Made by a program: the position numbers and the translations under genes. The notes below the pieces were generated by a model. The model saw nothing but the letters and a program-made list of their open reading frames with translations. It was not told the origin of the DNA and made no database searches. DNA of 64,000 nucleotides from Glebionis coronaria. Lineage: Eukaryota > Streptophyta > Magnoliopsida > Asterales > Asteraceae. Below are positions 22,327 through 36,000 of this stretch, in pieces (the first letter of the stretch is position 1; each line of letters opens with the position of its first letter). The DNA lies in the NCBI GenBank assembly GCA_025667525.1, contig CM046881.1, forward strand, positions 24,873,580 to 24,937,579. The letters run 5' to 3'.

Positions 22327-25300
22327 TGTAACACCCCCAAGTTGGTCAAATGCAGCGGAATAGTAACTGGGGTGTTACTTTGGGTGGATCGATAGCAAAT
22401 AGTATACAGAGCATGATCATAAAGTATCATTTAAAACATATTACATGAATTTAACTTTACAATTTAAATAAAATGTCTTGAAATCAACATTTATTGTTAT
22501 TTGTAGAAATATCCCAGCCCGATGGTAGATATGATGCTTTCTATGATGCTGAAATCCAATGCACATGAACCTGCTTATTTTCCTGAGAAAACATGTTAAA
22601 AATCGGTCAACATAAAGTTGGTGAATTCATGGAGTTTAGTTGAAAGAGTATAAGTATTAATATGCAAAGCATCACGAAGGTAGCAGGACATCACAGCCCA
22701 ATACTACAGTAGTTCCTACTGCCCTGTAATAGAAGCTAGACATGATTTTCAGTACGCCCATTGGGTCTATCCTGATGTATGTTTCCCTTAATCCGACAAT
22801 GACATAAACCTGCTGCTCGGCCTAAGCATCACGTGACAGCTGATCACGACAGGCCGGGTGTTGTCAACACCCGAATAGTACTATCCATACATTTCGCGCT
22901 ACACTATTAACTATTACAGTCCACGGGAATGGGGTAACAGTAGGCAATAAATTGTTGTTGTCTGTGCATGCTTGCATAAAAATAAAAGTTGGCATGTTTT
23001 CTCCCCCAGTTATAAAACAGTAAAGACGGGGCCATGAACTCACCTTAGTAGTGATGATGTAGTGATGATGTCACTGAATGTACTGGCACAGTATGATCAC
23101 GAAGCAGTAGAATTACCTAAGTAATTAAGTGGGTCTCTGTGAATGCACAAATAAAATGCACATGTGAATGTAGTTGATGAAAATGCATGATCACAGATTT
23201 AATAAGTTGTTATCGTTGTAAGTGTTAAACTTATAGTAAGTTATTAAAATATGTACACCTTTAATTTAATAAAGTGTATTTACATTGGTTGAATGGTAAT
23301 AGTTTAAATGAATGAAATAAAATGATTTTTATTTAATTAAGACTTATAAAAATAATGTTTTATAAAAAGTCTTTCAAGTTTCCGTTATCGTAATAATAAT
23401 ATACAATGCATATAATCCCCTAGTATGTGCTTGAGTACATTAAATAAATCGGTGATTATAATAATTGTGAAAGTTTTAGTGTTTTAATAATAATGTAGTC
23501 GTTCAATCGGGATATATTTAGGAATACTAAATATTTTGTTGTCGGGCCAGTTTATTTATTCGGGCTATTTAATGGTTCAAATATCCTAAATATATTATAT
23601 TTTTATTATAAAAAATAATTATTAGTTAAATATTTAATATAAAAGTTTTCAAAGCATGAAACATGTCCCTTTTAAGGAAACTAAACATGTTTGTGTTGGG
23701 GAAACATGAGACAAAGTTGTTGGTGTTGGGGAAACAAGAAGCATTTTATAGAAAATGGAAGTTTTCATGCTACGTAAATCATTTCTATTACAATTCTCCA
23801 ACAGTGGCAAAGTCTATACCTACGGTGGCAATTATAAACTAACAGTGGGAAGTTCTATGTGGTTATTTGTTTTCGAAAGTGAATAACGAGTTTAATAATG
23901 ATTCATGGTATAAACTGAAAGCATCGTTGGAAAGCTAGCCGGGTCGTCTAGAGACCCGTATGTTTAGTTTTATAAACCGAGATCGTTTGCTAGGATAAAA
24001 TCATGTTCGAAATAGGTGTTGAGAACTATTTTAAAAGTTAAGCGTTTATCGAGGTACTTTCGATTATACTAAGCCTCATACGGTATTTTCGCCGATTAAT
24101 ATCTAGCGCGTTTCTTTAACCATTTTATGTGATTCGAGTTGCTATGAAATCTTAGCTAGCTAGTCTACCATTCGACCCTATAAAACTTTTGGGCATTTAA
24201 CTCTTGGTACTCCTTTTTCTGGTCCGAAAGTGAGGGTTCACTGCCTTATTACATGTAGTTGTAATTGTGGTGTTCTATTATTCATACAGTAAGTGTATTA
24301 ATGTTTCCGTACGTATATGTAGATCGGACCTTTCTGCTTGTTTAGCTAATAATAGTGGAGGCTTACTAATTTTTATATGCTAACATACATGGTAACAGTG
24401 CTGCGTTTTCTATTCCTATATGACTATGGTAGCTCGTTAATTACGCCCTCATTCAAGTTTGGACTGTTAAAAATAATTCAAGACTCAAGCACTACTACTA
24501 GAAATCTATATGCATAATCATAATGAAACAAAGATAGTGTGTGAACTCACAGCGAAGGAAGGACGCGAGTGTAGTTCGAAACCAAATCGATGTGCGTTCG
24601 TATGATGCCACAACCAAACACCCCCTGCTGATATCTTGTTAACGAACACCCCTGATGGTGGCTGAGTTACTGGCGACGGCGGTCCACCACCCAAAGATGG
24701 ATGTGGTGCATATGTAAGTGATGGTTCTTGGTGGTCTGTGAGGGAAAACCCACGAACCATACTTCTGTTGTTTGACAACAACCCAAAACGAGCACCCCTT
24801 TGTGGCTAGAGTCAGTTCTGGTGGTGTTTTGAGGGTGACGGCTTAAGTGATCTCGAGCAGTGGTGGTAACGAGGTGGTGGTTTTCACTCAAGGAAGACAA
24901 AGAAGTAGTGTGTGTGAAGTATATATGGTGTTAATGAGTGAAAGAGAGATATTGAGTGTTTGTGTTATATAGCCGAGAGGAAGAGTGAGAGAGATAGGAG
25001 GAATGGTTTTGGTTTTGTACACGTAAAGTGATAGAGATATCAATTTGAAATATGCATGGGATTATGGTTTAGATTGTATAGACGTGTGTATTTTCAAAAC
25101 CAAAGGAGGGTGTATGGTCGACGTTAGTACACGGGAGAAAGAGAGGGATGCAAATATTGGGATTGTGTTTGTGGTTCATGATTATACACGGTTCGGGAAT
25201 AATTAGTACATGCTAGTTGTTGGTACACTAGCTAAGATGTGGTGTCTAGTGATGTTGCATCATTGATCCGAAGAGGGTGATGTGTTCGGCTTGTGGTGGA

Positions 25301-25732
25301 AGAATGGTATTAGGTTTAAGTATATAGTAAAGATTTAGTTTGATTTGTTTTGTAATAATGTATATGAAAAGTAAATAAATAAAAGGTCTTTGAAATTACA
25401 ATTCGACTTAATGTAGTTAGTAATATTTGTTTGACATTACGCAAGTCTTGGTTTAGTGTATATAGTTTTAAGGCGTAAAATTTTGGATCATCATTATTAA
25501 TTATAATAAATATAATTATTAATTATTTGAGTACATAAAATTTGTCTAAAAAAAATAAAAATAAAACAAGTCTATGGTTACAACGTCAAGTTTTTAGGAA
25601 ATATAAGTAAATAAATGATATTTACTGTATTATTTTCTCGTTTGTAAAAGTCGTTGATAAAAATATTATTGGATGAACGATATTAATAATGAAATGGTGA
25701 CGTGTTAAAAGCCCAAAATTTGGGGTTTTACA
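22327..25732 (-). repeat. LTR, right copy (5' LTR of the element)
   Basis: 3406 bp, nearly identical to the left LTR. On the element strand transcription would start below the TATA box at 24964-24972 and run leftward through the primer site into the interior. Noticed differences from the left copy: positions near 23027, 24498, 24934, 25456 and 25541, plus the 6-bp indel near 23620. Confidence 0.95.
24964..24972 (-). promoter_or_regulatory. TATA box in 5' LTR
   Basis: CTATATAAC on the minus strand, identical to that of the other LTR. Being in the 5' LTR, this copy would drive the element's genomic transcript. Confidence 0.5.
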
Positions 25733-25737
25733 CATAT
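25733..25737. other. Target-site duplication, right copy (CATAT)
   Basis: Direct repeat of 16206-16210; the satellite monomer resumes here exactly where it was interrupted. Confidence 0.95.
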
Positions 25738-27297
25738 TTAGATTGAAATTATCTGACAACGTGGACTGCAACAAAATCGTCATAACATGTGATACATGAC
25801 TCCGTTTCAAGACCACAACTAAGAAAATGGATCCTTGAAATAAGAATTAATTTTATCTAGGCAAACATTGGTCAAAAGTGACTAAACCTGATAAAAAACT
25901 AATGAAAATCAATAATAAACAGCCACAACATTGCCGTAACCGGCAGAAATCATCCAAACATAATAAAAACATCTAAATTTATTTCTAGTCCATATGGACC
26001 ACATAGAAACCGGTCTAAATGTTTTCGTCCAAATTCTAGATGGATGAAACACGTATATGTATTTTCTTTGTTTAATTTTGGTCGTGTTTTACCTAGTATA
26101 AAAGTTGGTCAGATAGTATTTGAGGTAGTTGAGAATGCACTAGACAAAGAGCATCTCGATGACACATTATAATATAAAGGTCAAGATTCTAGTGTGGTCT
26201 AACAACATGTTGTATTATTTGACCAAGAAAACAATGATATTGTTTATCCATGTGATGCCTACCAACGTGGGTTGCAATAAAATCGTAATAACATGTGATA
26301 CCTGACTCTGTTTCAAGACCATAACTAAGAAAATGTATCCTTGAAATATGGATTAATTTTATCTAGGCAAACATTGGTAAAAAACGACTAAACCTGATAA
26401 AAAACTGATGCAAATCGACCATAAACAGCCAAAACATTGTCGTAACCGGCTGAAATCATCCAAACATAAGAAAAAACATCTAAATTTATTTCTAGTCCAT
26501 ATGGACCATATAGAAACCGGTCAAAATGTTTTCGCCCGGATTCTAGATGGATGAAACACGTATATGTATTTTCTTTGTTTGATTTTTGTCGTGTTTTCCC
26601 TAGTATAAAAGTTGGTCAGCTAGTATTTGAGGTAGTTGAGAATGCACTAGACAAAGAGCATCTCGACGACACATTATAATATAAAGGTCAAGATATGAGT
26701 GTGGTCTAACAACACGTTGTGTTATTTGACCAAGAAATCAATGATATTGTTTATCCTTGTGAAGCCTACACAAGTGAATAATATACAAAAAAAGGACAAA
26801 TATTTTTTGACATTTCGTGTAGGAGGATCATGCTTCTCTATTATATGATTCTGAAATATTTTATTCCATATTTAATTCTATTTAAATTGAGACCCGTCAA
26901 GAAATAGAGTTCCAAACATAATCGCTAACATATAAAAAAGATTTAGATTGAAATTATCTGACAACGTGAACTGCAACAAAATCGTCATAACATGTGATAC
27001 ATTACTCCGTTTCAAGCCCACAACTAAGAAAATGGATCCTTGAAATAAGGATTAATTTTATCTAGGCAAACATTGGTCAAAAGAAACTACATGATAAAAA
27101 AAACTGTGAAAATTTACCATAAACAGCCAAAACATTGCCGTAACCAGCTGAAATCATCCAAACCTAAGAAAAAACCACTAAATTTATTTCTAGTCCATAT
27201 GGACCACAGAGAAACCGGTAAAAATGTTTTCGCCCGGATTCTAGATGGATGAAACACGTATTTGTATTTTCTTTGTTTAGTTTTGGTCGTGTTTTAC

Positions 27298-30089
27298 CTA
27301 GTATAAAAGTTGGTCAGCTAGTATTTGAGGTAGTTGAGAATGCACTAGACAAAGAGCATCCCGATGACACATTATAATATAAAGGTCAAGATATGAGTGT
27401 GGTCTAACAATACGTTGTGTTATTTGACCAAGAAAATGATGCTATTGTTTATCCTTGTGAAGCCTACACAAGTGAATAATTTACAAAAAAAGGACAACTA
27501 TTTTTTGACATTTCGTGTAGGAGGATCATGTTTCTGTATTATATGACTCTGAAATATTTGATTCCATATTTTATTCTATTTAAATTGAGACTCGTCAAGA
27601 AATAGAGTGCCAAACATAATCTCTAACATATACAAAGATATTCAGATAGAAATTATCTGACAACGTGGGCTGCAATAAAATCTTCATAACATGTGATACA
27701 TGACTCCGTTTCAAGACCACAACTAATAAAATGGATCCTTAAAATAAGGATTAGTTTTATCTAGGCAAACATTGGTCAAAAGCGACTAAACCTGATAAAA
27801 AAACTGATGCAAATCGACCATAAACAACCAAAACATTGCCGTAATCGGCTAAAATCATCCAAACATAAGAAAAAACATCTAAATTTATTTCTAGTCCATA
27901 TGGACCACATAGAAACCGGTCAAAATGTTTTCGCCCGGATTCTAGATGGATGAAACACGTATATGTATTTTCTTTGTTTAGTTTTGGTCGTGTTTTACCT
28001 AGTATAAAAGTTGGTCAGCTAGTATTTGAGGTAGTTGAGAATTCACTAGACAAAGAGCATCTCGACGACACATTATAATATAAAGGTCAAGATATGAGTA
28101 TGGTCTAACAACACGTTGTGTTATTTGACCAAGAAAACAATGATACTGTTTATCCTTGTGAAGCCTACACATGTGAATAATATACAAAAAAAGGACAAGT
28201 ATTTTTTGACATTTCATGTAAGAGGATCATGCTTCTGTATTATATGACTCTGATTTGATTCCATATTTGATTCTATTTAAATTGAGACCCGTCAAGAAAT
28301 AGAGTGCCAAACATAATTGCTAACATATAAAAACAGATTTAGATTGAAATTATCTAACAACGTGGACTGAAACAAAATCGTCATAACATGTGATACATGA
28401 CTCCGTTTCAAGACCACAACTAAGAAAATGGATCCTTGAAATAAGGATTAATTTTATCTACGCAAACATTGGTCAAAAGCGACTAAACCTGATTGAAAAA
28501 CTGATGAAAATCAACGATAAACAACCAAAACATTGCCGTAACCGGCTGAAATCATCCAAATATAAGAAAAACATCTAAATTTATTTCTAGTACATATGGA
28601 CTACATAGAAACCGGTCAAAATGTTTTCGCTCGGATTCTAGATGGATGAAACACGTATATGTATTTTCTTTGTTTAGTTTTGGTCGTGTTTTACCTAGTA
28701 TAAAAGTTGGTCAGCTAGTATTTGAGGTAGTTGAGAATGCACTAGACAAAGAGCATCTCGACGACACATTATAATATAAAGGTCATGATATGACTGTGGT
28801 CTAACAACACGTTGTGTTATTTGACCAAGAAAACAATGATATTGTTTATCCTTGTGAAGCTTACACAAGTGAATAATATACAAAAAAAGGACAAATATTT
28901 TTTGACATTTCGTGTAGGAGGATCATGCTTCTCTATTATATGATTCTGAAATATTTTATTCCATATTTAATTCTATTTAAATTGAGACCCGTCAAGAAAT
29001 AGAGTGCCAAACATAATCGCTAACATATAAAAACAGATTTAGATTGAAATTATCTGACAATGTGGACTGCAACAAAATTGTCATAACATATGATACATGA
29101 CTCCGTTTCAAGCCCACAACTAAGAAAATGGATCCTTGAAATAAGGATTAATTTTATCTAGGCAAACATTGGTCAAAAGAAACTACATGATAAAAAAAAC
29201 TGTGAAAATTTACCATAAACAGCCAAAACATTGCCGTAACCAGCTGAAATCATCCAAACCTAAGAAAAAACCACTAAATTTATTTATAGTCCATATGGAC
29301 CACAGAGAAACCGGTAAAAATGTTTTCGCCCGGATTCTAGATGGATGAAACACGTATTTGTATTTTCTTTGTTTAGTTTTGGTCGTGTTTTACCTAGTAT
29401 AAAAGTTGGTCAGCTAGTATTTGAGGTAGTTGAGAATGCACTAGACAAAGAGCATCTCGACGACACATTATAATATAAAGGTCAAGATATGAGTATGGTC
29501 TAACAACATGTTGTGTTATTTGACCAAGAAAACAATGATATTGTTTATCCTTGTGAAACCTACACATGTGAATAATATACAAAAAAAGGACAAGTATTTT
29601 TTGACATTTCATGTAAGAGGATCATGCTTCTGTATTATATGACTCTGATTTGATTCCATATTTGATTCTATTTAAATTGAGACCCGTCAAGAAATAGAGT
29701 GCCAAACATAATTGCTAACATATAAAAACAGATTTAGATTGAAATTATCTAACAACGTGGACTGCAACAAAATCGTCATAACATGTGATACATGACTCCG
29801 TTTCAAGACCACAACTAAGAAAATGGATCCTTGAATTAAGGATTAATTTTATCTACGCAAACATTGGTCAAAAGCGACTAAACCTGATTGAAAAACTGAT
29901 GAAAATCAACCATAAACAACCAAAAGATTGCCGTAACCGGCTGAAATCATCCAAATATAAGAAAAACATCTAAATTTATTTCTAGTACATATGGACTACA
30001 TAGAAACCGGTCAAAATGTTTTCGCCCGGATTCTAGATGGATGAAACACGTATATGTATTTTCTTTGTTTACTTTTGGTCGTGTTTTAG
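27298..30089 (+). repeat. Dimeric higher-order repeat, period about 1.4 kb
   Basis: Monomer pairs 27298/27999 and 28695/29394 repeat with an offset of 1395-1397 bp. Shared private variants include the open frames at 28390 and 29785 and the AAAACCACTAAATTT variant near 27171 and 29266. Confidence 0.75.
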
Positions 30090-33000
30090 CTAGTATTAAA
30101 GTTGGTCAGCTAGTATTTGAGGTAGTTTAGAATGCACTAGACAAAGAGCATCTCGACGACACATTATAATATAAAGGTCAAGATATGAGTGTGGTCTAAC
30201 AACACGTCATGTTATTTGACCAAGAAAACAATGATATTGTTTATCCTTGTGAAGCCCACACAAGTGAATAATATACAAAAAAGGACATGCAGTTTTTGAC
30301 ATTTCATGTAGGAGTATCAGGCTTCTGTATTATATCACTCTGAAATATTTGGTTCCATATTTGATTCTATTTAAATTTAGATTCGTCAAGAAATAGAGTG
30401 CCAAACATAATCGCTATCATATAAAAAGAGATTTAGATTGAAATTATCTGACAACGTGGGCTGCAATAAAATCGTCATAACATGTGATACATGACTCCGT
30501 TTCAAGACCACAATTAAGAAAATGGATCCTTGAAATAAGGATTAATTTTATATAGGCAAACATTGGTCAAAAGCGACTAAACCTGATATAAAACTGATGC
30601 AAATCGACAATAAATAGCCAAAACATTGCCGTAATTGGTTGAAATCATCCATACATAAGAAAAAACATCTAAATTTATTTCTTGTACATATGGACTACAT
30701 AGAAACTGGTCAAAATGTTTTCCCCCGGATTCTAGATGGTTGAAACACGTATATGTATTTTCTTTGTTTACTTTTGGTCGTGTTTTAGCTAGTATTAAAG
30801 TTGGTTAGCTAGTATTTGAGGTACTTGAGAATGCACTAGACAAAGAGCATCTCGACGACACATTATAATATAAAGATCAAGATAAGAGTGTGGTCTAACA
30901 ACACGTCATGTTATTTGACCAAGAAAACAATGATATTGTTTATCCTAGTGAAGCCCACACAAGTGAATAATATACAAAAAAGGACAAGCAGTTTTTGACA
31001 TTTCACGTAGGAGGATCAGACTTCTGTATTATATCACTCTGAAATATTTGGTTCCATATTTGATTCTATTTAAATTGAGATCCGTCAAGAAATAGAGTGG
31101 CAAACATAATCGCTAACATATAAAAAGAGATTTAGATTGAAATTATCTGACAACGTGGGCTGCAATAAAATCGTCATAACATGTGATACATAACTCCGTT
31201 TCAAGACCACAACTAAGAAAATGGATCCTTGAAATAAGGATTAATTTTATATAGGCAAACATTGGTCAAAAGCGACTAAACCTGATATAAAACTGATGCA
31301 AATCGACAATAAACAGCCAAAACATTGCTGTAATTGGTTGAAATCATCCAGACATAAGAAAAAACATCTAAATTTATTTCTAGTCCATATGGACCACAAA
31401 GAAACCAGTCAAAATTTTTTCGCCCGTATTCTAGATGGATGAAACACGTATATGTATTTTCTTTGTTTAGTTTTGGTCGTGTTCTACCTAGTATAAAAGT
31501 TGGTCAGCTAGTATTTGAGGTAGTTGAGAATGCACTAGACAAAGAACATCTTGACGACACATTATAATATAAAGGTCAAGATATGAGTCTGGTCTAACAA
31601 CACATCGTGTTATTTGATCAAGAAAACAATCATATTCTTTATCCTTGTGAAGCCTACACAGGTAAATAATATACAAAAAAAGGACAAGTATTTTTTGATA
31701 TTTCATGTAGGAGTGCCAAACATAATCGCTAACATATAAAAAAAGATTTAGATTGAAATTATCTGACAACGTGGGCTGCAATAAAATCGTCATAACATGT
31801 GATACATGTCTCCGTTTCAAGACCACAACTAAGAAAAGGGATCCTTGAAATAAGGATTAATTTTATCTAAACAATCATTGGTAAAAATCGACCATAAACA
31901 GCCAAAACATTGCCGTAACCGGCTGAAATCATCCAAACATAAGATAAACATCTGAATTTATTTCTAGTCTATATGGACCACATAGAAACCGGTCAAAATG
32001 TTTCCGCCCGGATTTTAGATGGATGAAACACGTATATGTATTTTCTTTGTTTAGTTTTTGTCGTGTTTTACCTAGTATAAAAGTTGGTCAGCTAGTATTT
32101 GAGGTAGTTGAGAATGCACTAGACAAAGAGCATCTCGACGACACATTATAATATAAAGGTCAAGATATGACTGTGGTCTAACAACACGTTGTGTTATTTG
32201 ACCAAGAAAACAATGATATTGTTTATCCTTGTGAAGCCTACACAAGTGAATAATATACAAAAAAGGACAACTATTTTTTGCCATTTCGTGTAGGAGGATC
32301 ATGCTTCTCTATTATATTATTTTGAAATATTTTATTCCATATTTAATTCTATTTAAATTGAGACCCGTCAAAAAATAGAGTGCCAAACATAATCGCTAAC
32401 ATATAAAAACAGATTTAGATTGAAATTATCTGACAATGTGGACTGCAACAAAATTGTCATAACATATGATACATGACTCCGTTTCAAGCCCACAACTAAG
32501 AAAATGGATCCTTGAAATAAGGATTAATTTTATCTAGGCAAACTTGGTCAAAAGAAAGTACATGATAAAAAAACTGTGAAAATTGACCATAAACAGCCAA
32601 AACATTGCCGTAACCAGCTGAAATCATCCAAACCTAAGAAAAAACCACTAAATTTATTTCTAGTCCATATGGACCATAGAGAAACCGGTAAAAATGTTTT
32701 CGCCCGGATTCTAGATAGATGAAACACGTATTTGTATTTTCTTTGTTTAGTTTTGGTCGTGTTTTACCTAGTATAAAAGTTTGTCAGCTAGTATTTGAGG
32801 TAGTTGAGAATGCACTAGACAAAGAGCATCTCGATGACACATTATAAAATAAAGGTCAAGATATGAGTGTGGTCTAACAACACGTTGTGTTATTTGACCA
32901 AGAAAATGATGCTATTGTTTATCCTTGTGAAGCCTACACAAGTGAATAATATACAAAAAGGACAACTATTTTTTGACATTTTGTGTAGGAGGATCATGTT

Positions 33001-36000
33001 TCTGTTTTATATGACTCTGAAATATCTGATTCCATATTTGATTCTATTTAAATTGAGACCCGTCAAGAAATAGAGTGCCATACATAATCGCTAACATATA
33101 AAAAGAGATTTAGATTGAAATTATCTGACAACGTGGGCTGCAATAAAATCGTCATAACATGTGATACATGACTCCGTTCAAGACCACAACTAAGAAAATG
33201 GATCCTTGAAATAAGGATTAATTTTATCTAGGCAAAGATTGGTCAAAAGCGACTAAACCTGATAAAAAAACTGATGAAAATCGACCATAAACAGCCTAAA
33301 CATTGCCGTAATCGGCTGAAATCATCCAAACATAAGAAAAAACATCTAAATTTATTTCTAGTCCATATGGACCACATAGAAACCGGTCAAAATGTTTTCG
33401 CCCGGATTTTGGATGGATGAAACACGTATATGTATTTTCTTTGTTTAGTTTTGGTCGTGTTTTACCTAGTATAAAAGTTGGTCAGCTAGTATTTGAGGTA
33501 GTTGAGAATGCACTAGACAAAGAGCATCTCGACGACACATTATAATATAAAGGTCAAGATATGACTGTGGTCTAACAACATGTTGTGTTATTTGACCAAG
33601 AAAACAATAATATTGTTTATCCTTGTGAAGCCTACACAAGTGAATAATATAAAAAAAGGACAACTATTTTTTTACATTTCGTGTAGGAGGATCATGCTTC
33701 TTTATTATATGATTCTGAAATATTTGATTCCATATTTGATTCTATTTTAATTGAGACCCGTCAAGAAATAGAGTGCCAAACATAATCGCTAACATATAAA
33801 AACAGATTTAGATTTAAATTATCTGACAACGTAGACTGCAACAAAATTGTCATAACATATGATACATGACTCCGTTTCAAGACCACAACTAAGAAAATGG
33901 ATCCTTGAATTAAGGGTTAATTTTATCTAGGCAAATATTGGTCAAAAGCGACAACATGATAAAAAAACTAATGAAAATCGACCATAAACAGCCAAAACAT
34001 TGCCGTAACCAGCTGAATCATCCAAACCTAAGAAAAACCCACTAAATTTATTTCTAGTCCATATGGATCACATAGAAACCGGTAAAAATGTTTTCGCCCG
34101 GATTCCTGATGGATGAAACATGTATATGTATTTTCTTTATTTAGTTTTGGTCGTGTTTTACCTAGTATAAAGATGGTCAGCTAGTATTTGAGATAGTTGA
34201 GAATGCGCTAGACAAAGAGCATCTCGACGACACATTATAATATAAAGGTCAAGATATGAGTGTGGTCTAACAACGCGTTGTGTTATTTGACCAAGAAAAC
34301 AATGATATTGTTTATTCTTGTGAAGCCTACACAGGTGAATAATATACAAAAAAGGACAAGTATTTTTTGAAATTTCATGTAGGAGGATTATGCTTCTTTA
34401 TTATATGACTCTGAAATATTTGATTCCATATTTGATTCTATTTAAATTGAGACCCGTAAAGAAATAGAGTGCCAAACATAATCACTAACATATAAAAACA
34501 TATTTAGATTGAAATTATCTGAGAACGTGGACTACAACAAAATCGTCATAACATGTGATACATGACTCCGTTTCAAGACCACAACTAAGAAAATGGATCC
34601 TTGAAATAAGGATTAATTTTATCTAGGCAAATATTGGTCAAAAGCGACTAAACCTGATAAAAAAACTGATGAAAATCAACCATAAACAGCCAAAACATTG
34701 CCGTAACCGGCTCAAATCATCCAAACATAAGAAAAACATGTAAATTTATTTCTAGTCCATATGGACCACATAGAAACCGGTCAAAATGTTTTCGCCCAGA
34801 TTCTAGACAAAGAGCATCTCGACGACACATTTAATATAAAGGTCAAGATTCGAGTGTGGTCTAACAACACGTTGTGTTATTTGACCAAGAAAACAATGAT
34901 ATTGTTTATCCTTGTGAAGCCTACCAACGTGGGCTGCAATAAAATCGTCATAACATGTGATACATGACTCCGTTTCAAGACCATAACTAAGAAAATGTAT
35001 CCTTGAAATATGGATTAATTTTATCTAGGCAAACATTGGTCATAAACGACTAAACCTGATAAAAATCTGATGCAAATCGACCATAAACAGCCAAAACAGT
35101 GCGACAATCGGCTAAAATCATCCAAACATAAGAAAAAAATCTAAATTTATTTCTAGTCCATATGCACCACATAGAAACCGGTCAAAATCTTTTCGCCTGG
35201 ATTCTAGATGGATGAAACACGTATATGTATTTTCTTTGTTTAGTTTTGGTCGTGTTTTACCTAGTATAAAAGTTGGTCAGCTAGTATTTCAGATAGCTGA
35301 GAATGCACTAGACAAAGAGCATCTCGACGACACATTATAATATAAAGGTCAAGATAGGAGTGTGGTCTAACAACACGTTGTGTTATTTGACGAAGAAAAC
35401 AATGATATTGTTTTTCCTTGTGAAGCCTACACAAGTGAATAATATACAAAAAAGGACAAGTATTTTTTGACATTTCATGTAGGAGGATCATGCTTCTGTA
35501 TTATATGACTCTAAAATATTTGATTCCATATTTGATTCTATTTAAATTGAGACCCGTCAAGAAGTAGAGTGCCAAACATAATAACCAACATATAAAAGCA
35601 GTTTTAGATTGAAATTATCTGACAACGTGGACTGCAACAAAATCGTCATAACATGTGATTCATGACTCCGTTTCAAGACCACAACTAAGAAAATGGATCC
35701 TTGAAATAAGAATTAATTTTATCTAGGCAAACATTGGTCAAAAGCGACTAAACCTGATAAAAAACTGATGAAAATCAACAATAAACAGCCAAAACATTGC
35801 CGTAACCGGCTGAAATCATCCAAACATAAGAAAAACATCTAAATTTATTTCTAGTCCATATGGAGCACATAGAAACCGGTCAGAATGTTTTCGCCCAGAT
35901 TCTAGATGGATGAAACACATATATGTATTTTCTTTGTTTAAATTTGGTGTGTTTTACCTAGTATAAAAGTTGGTCAGCTAGTATTTGAGGTAGTTGAGAA

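Larger units (their letters stand above)
16211..25732 (-). mobile_element. Complete non-coding LTR retrotransposon inserted in the satellite
   Basis: The element is 9522 bp: two near-identical LTRs (3412 and 3406 bp) around a 2704-bp interior, flanked by CATAT. Orientation is minus, since the tRNA-iMet primer site lies beside the right-hand LTR. The interior has no gag or pol, so the element is non-autonomous (LARD-like) and must have borrowed another element's proteins. LTR termini and primer site resemble the Tekay/Del group of Ty3 elements; that assignment is inference. Between the LTRs I noticed about five substitutions, mostly transitions, and one 6-bp indel, so insertion was recent. Confidence 0.95.
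13965..26599 (+). repeat. Higher-order satellite unit of 3.1 kb, copy 2, split by the LTR element
   Basis: Anchors are 13965, 14662, 15361, 15868, 26093 and 26600. Removing the 9522-bp insertion and one 5-bp target copy gives 697, 699, 507, 698 and 507 bp, matching copy 1. The insertion therefore came after the 3.1-kb duplication. Confidence 0.85.
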
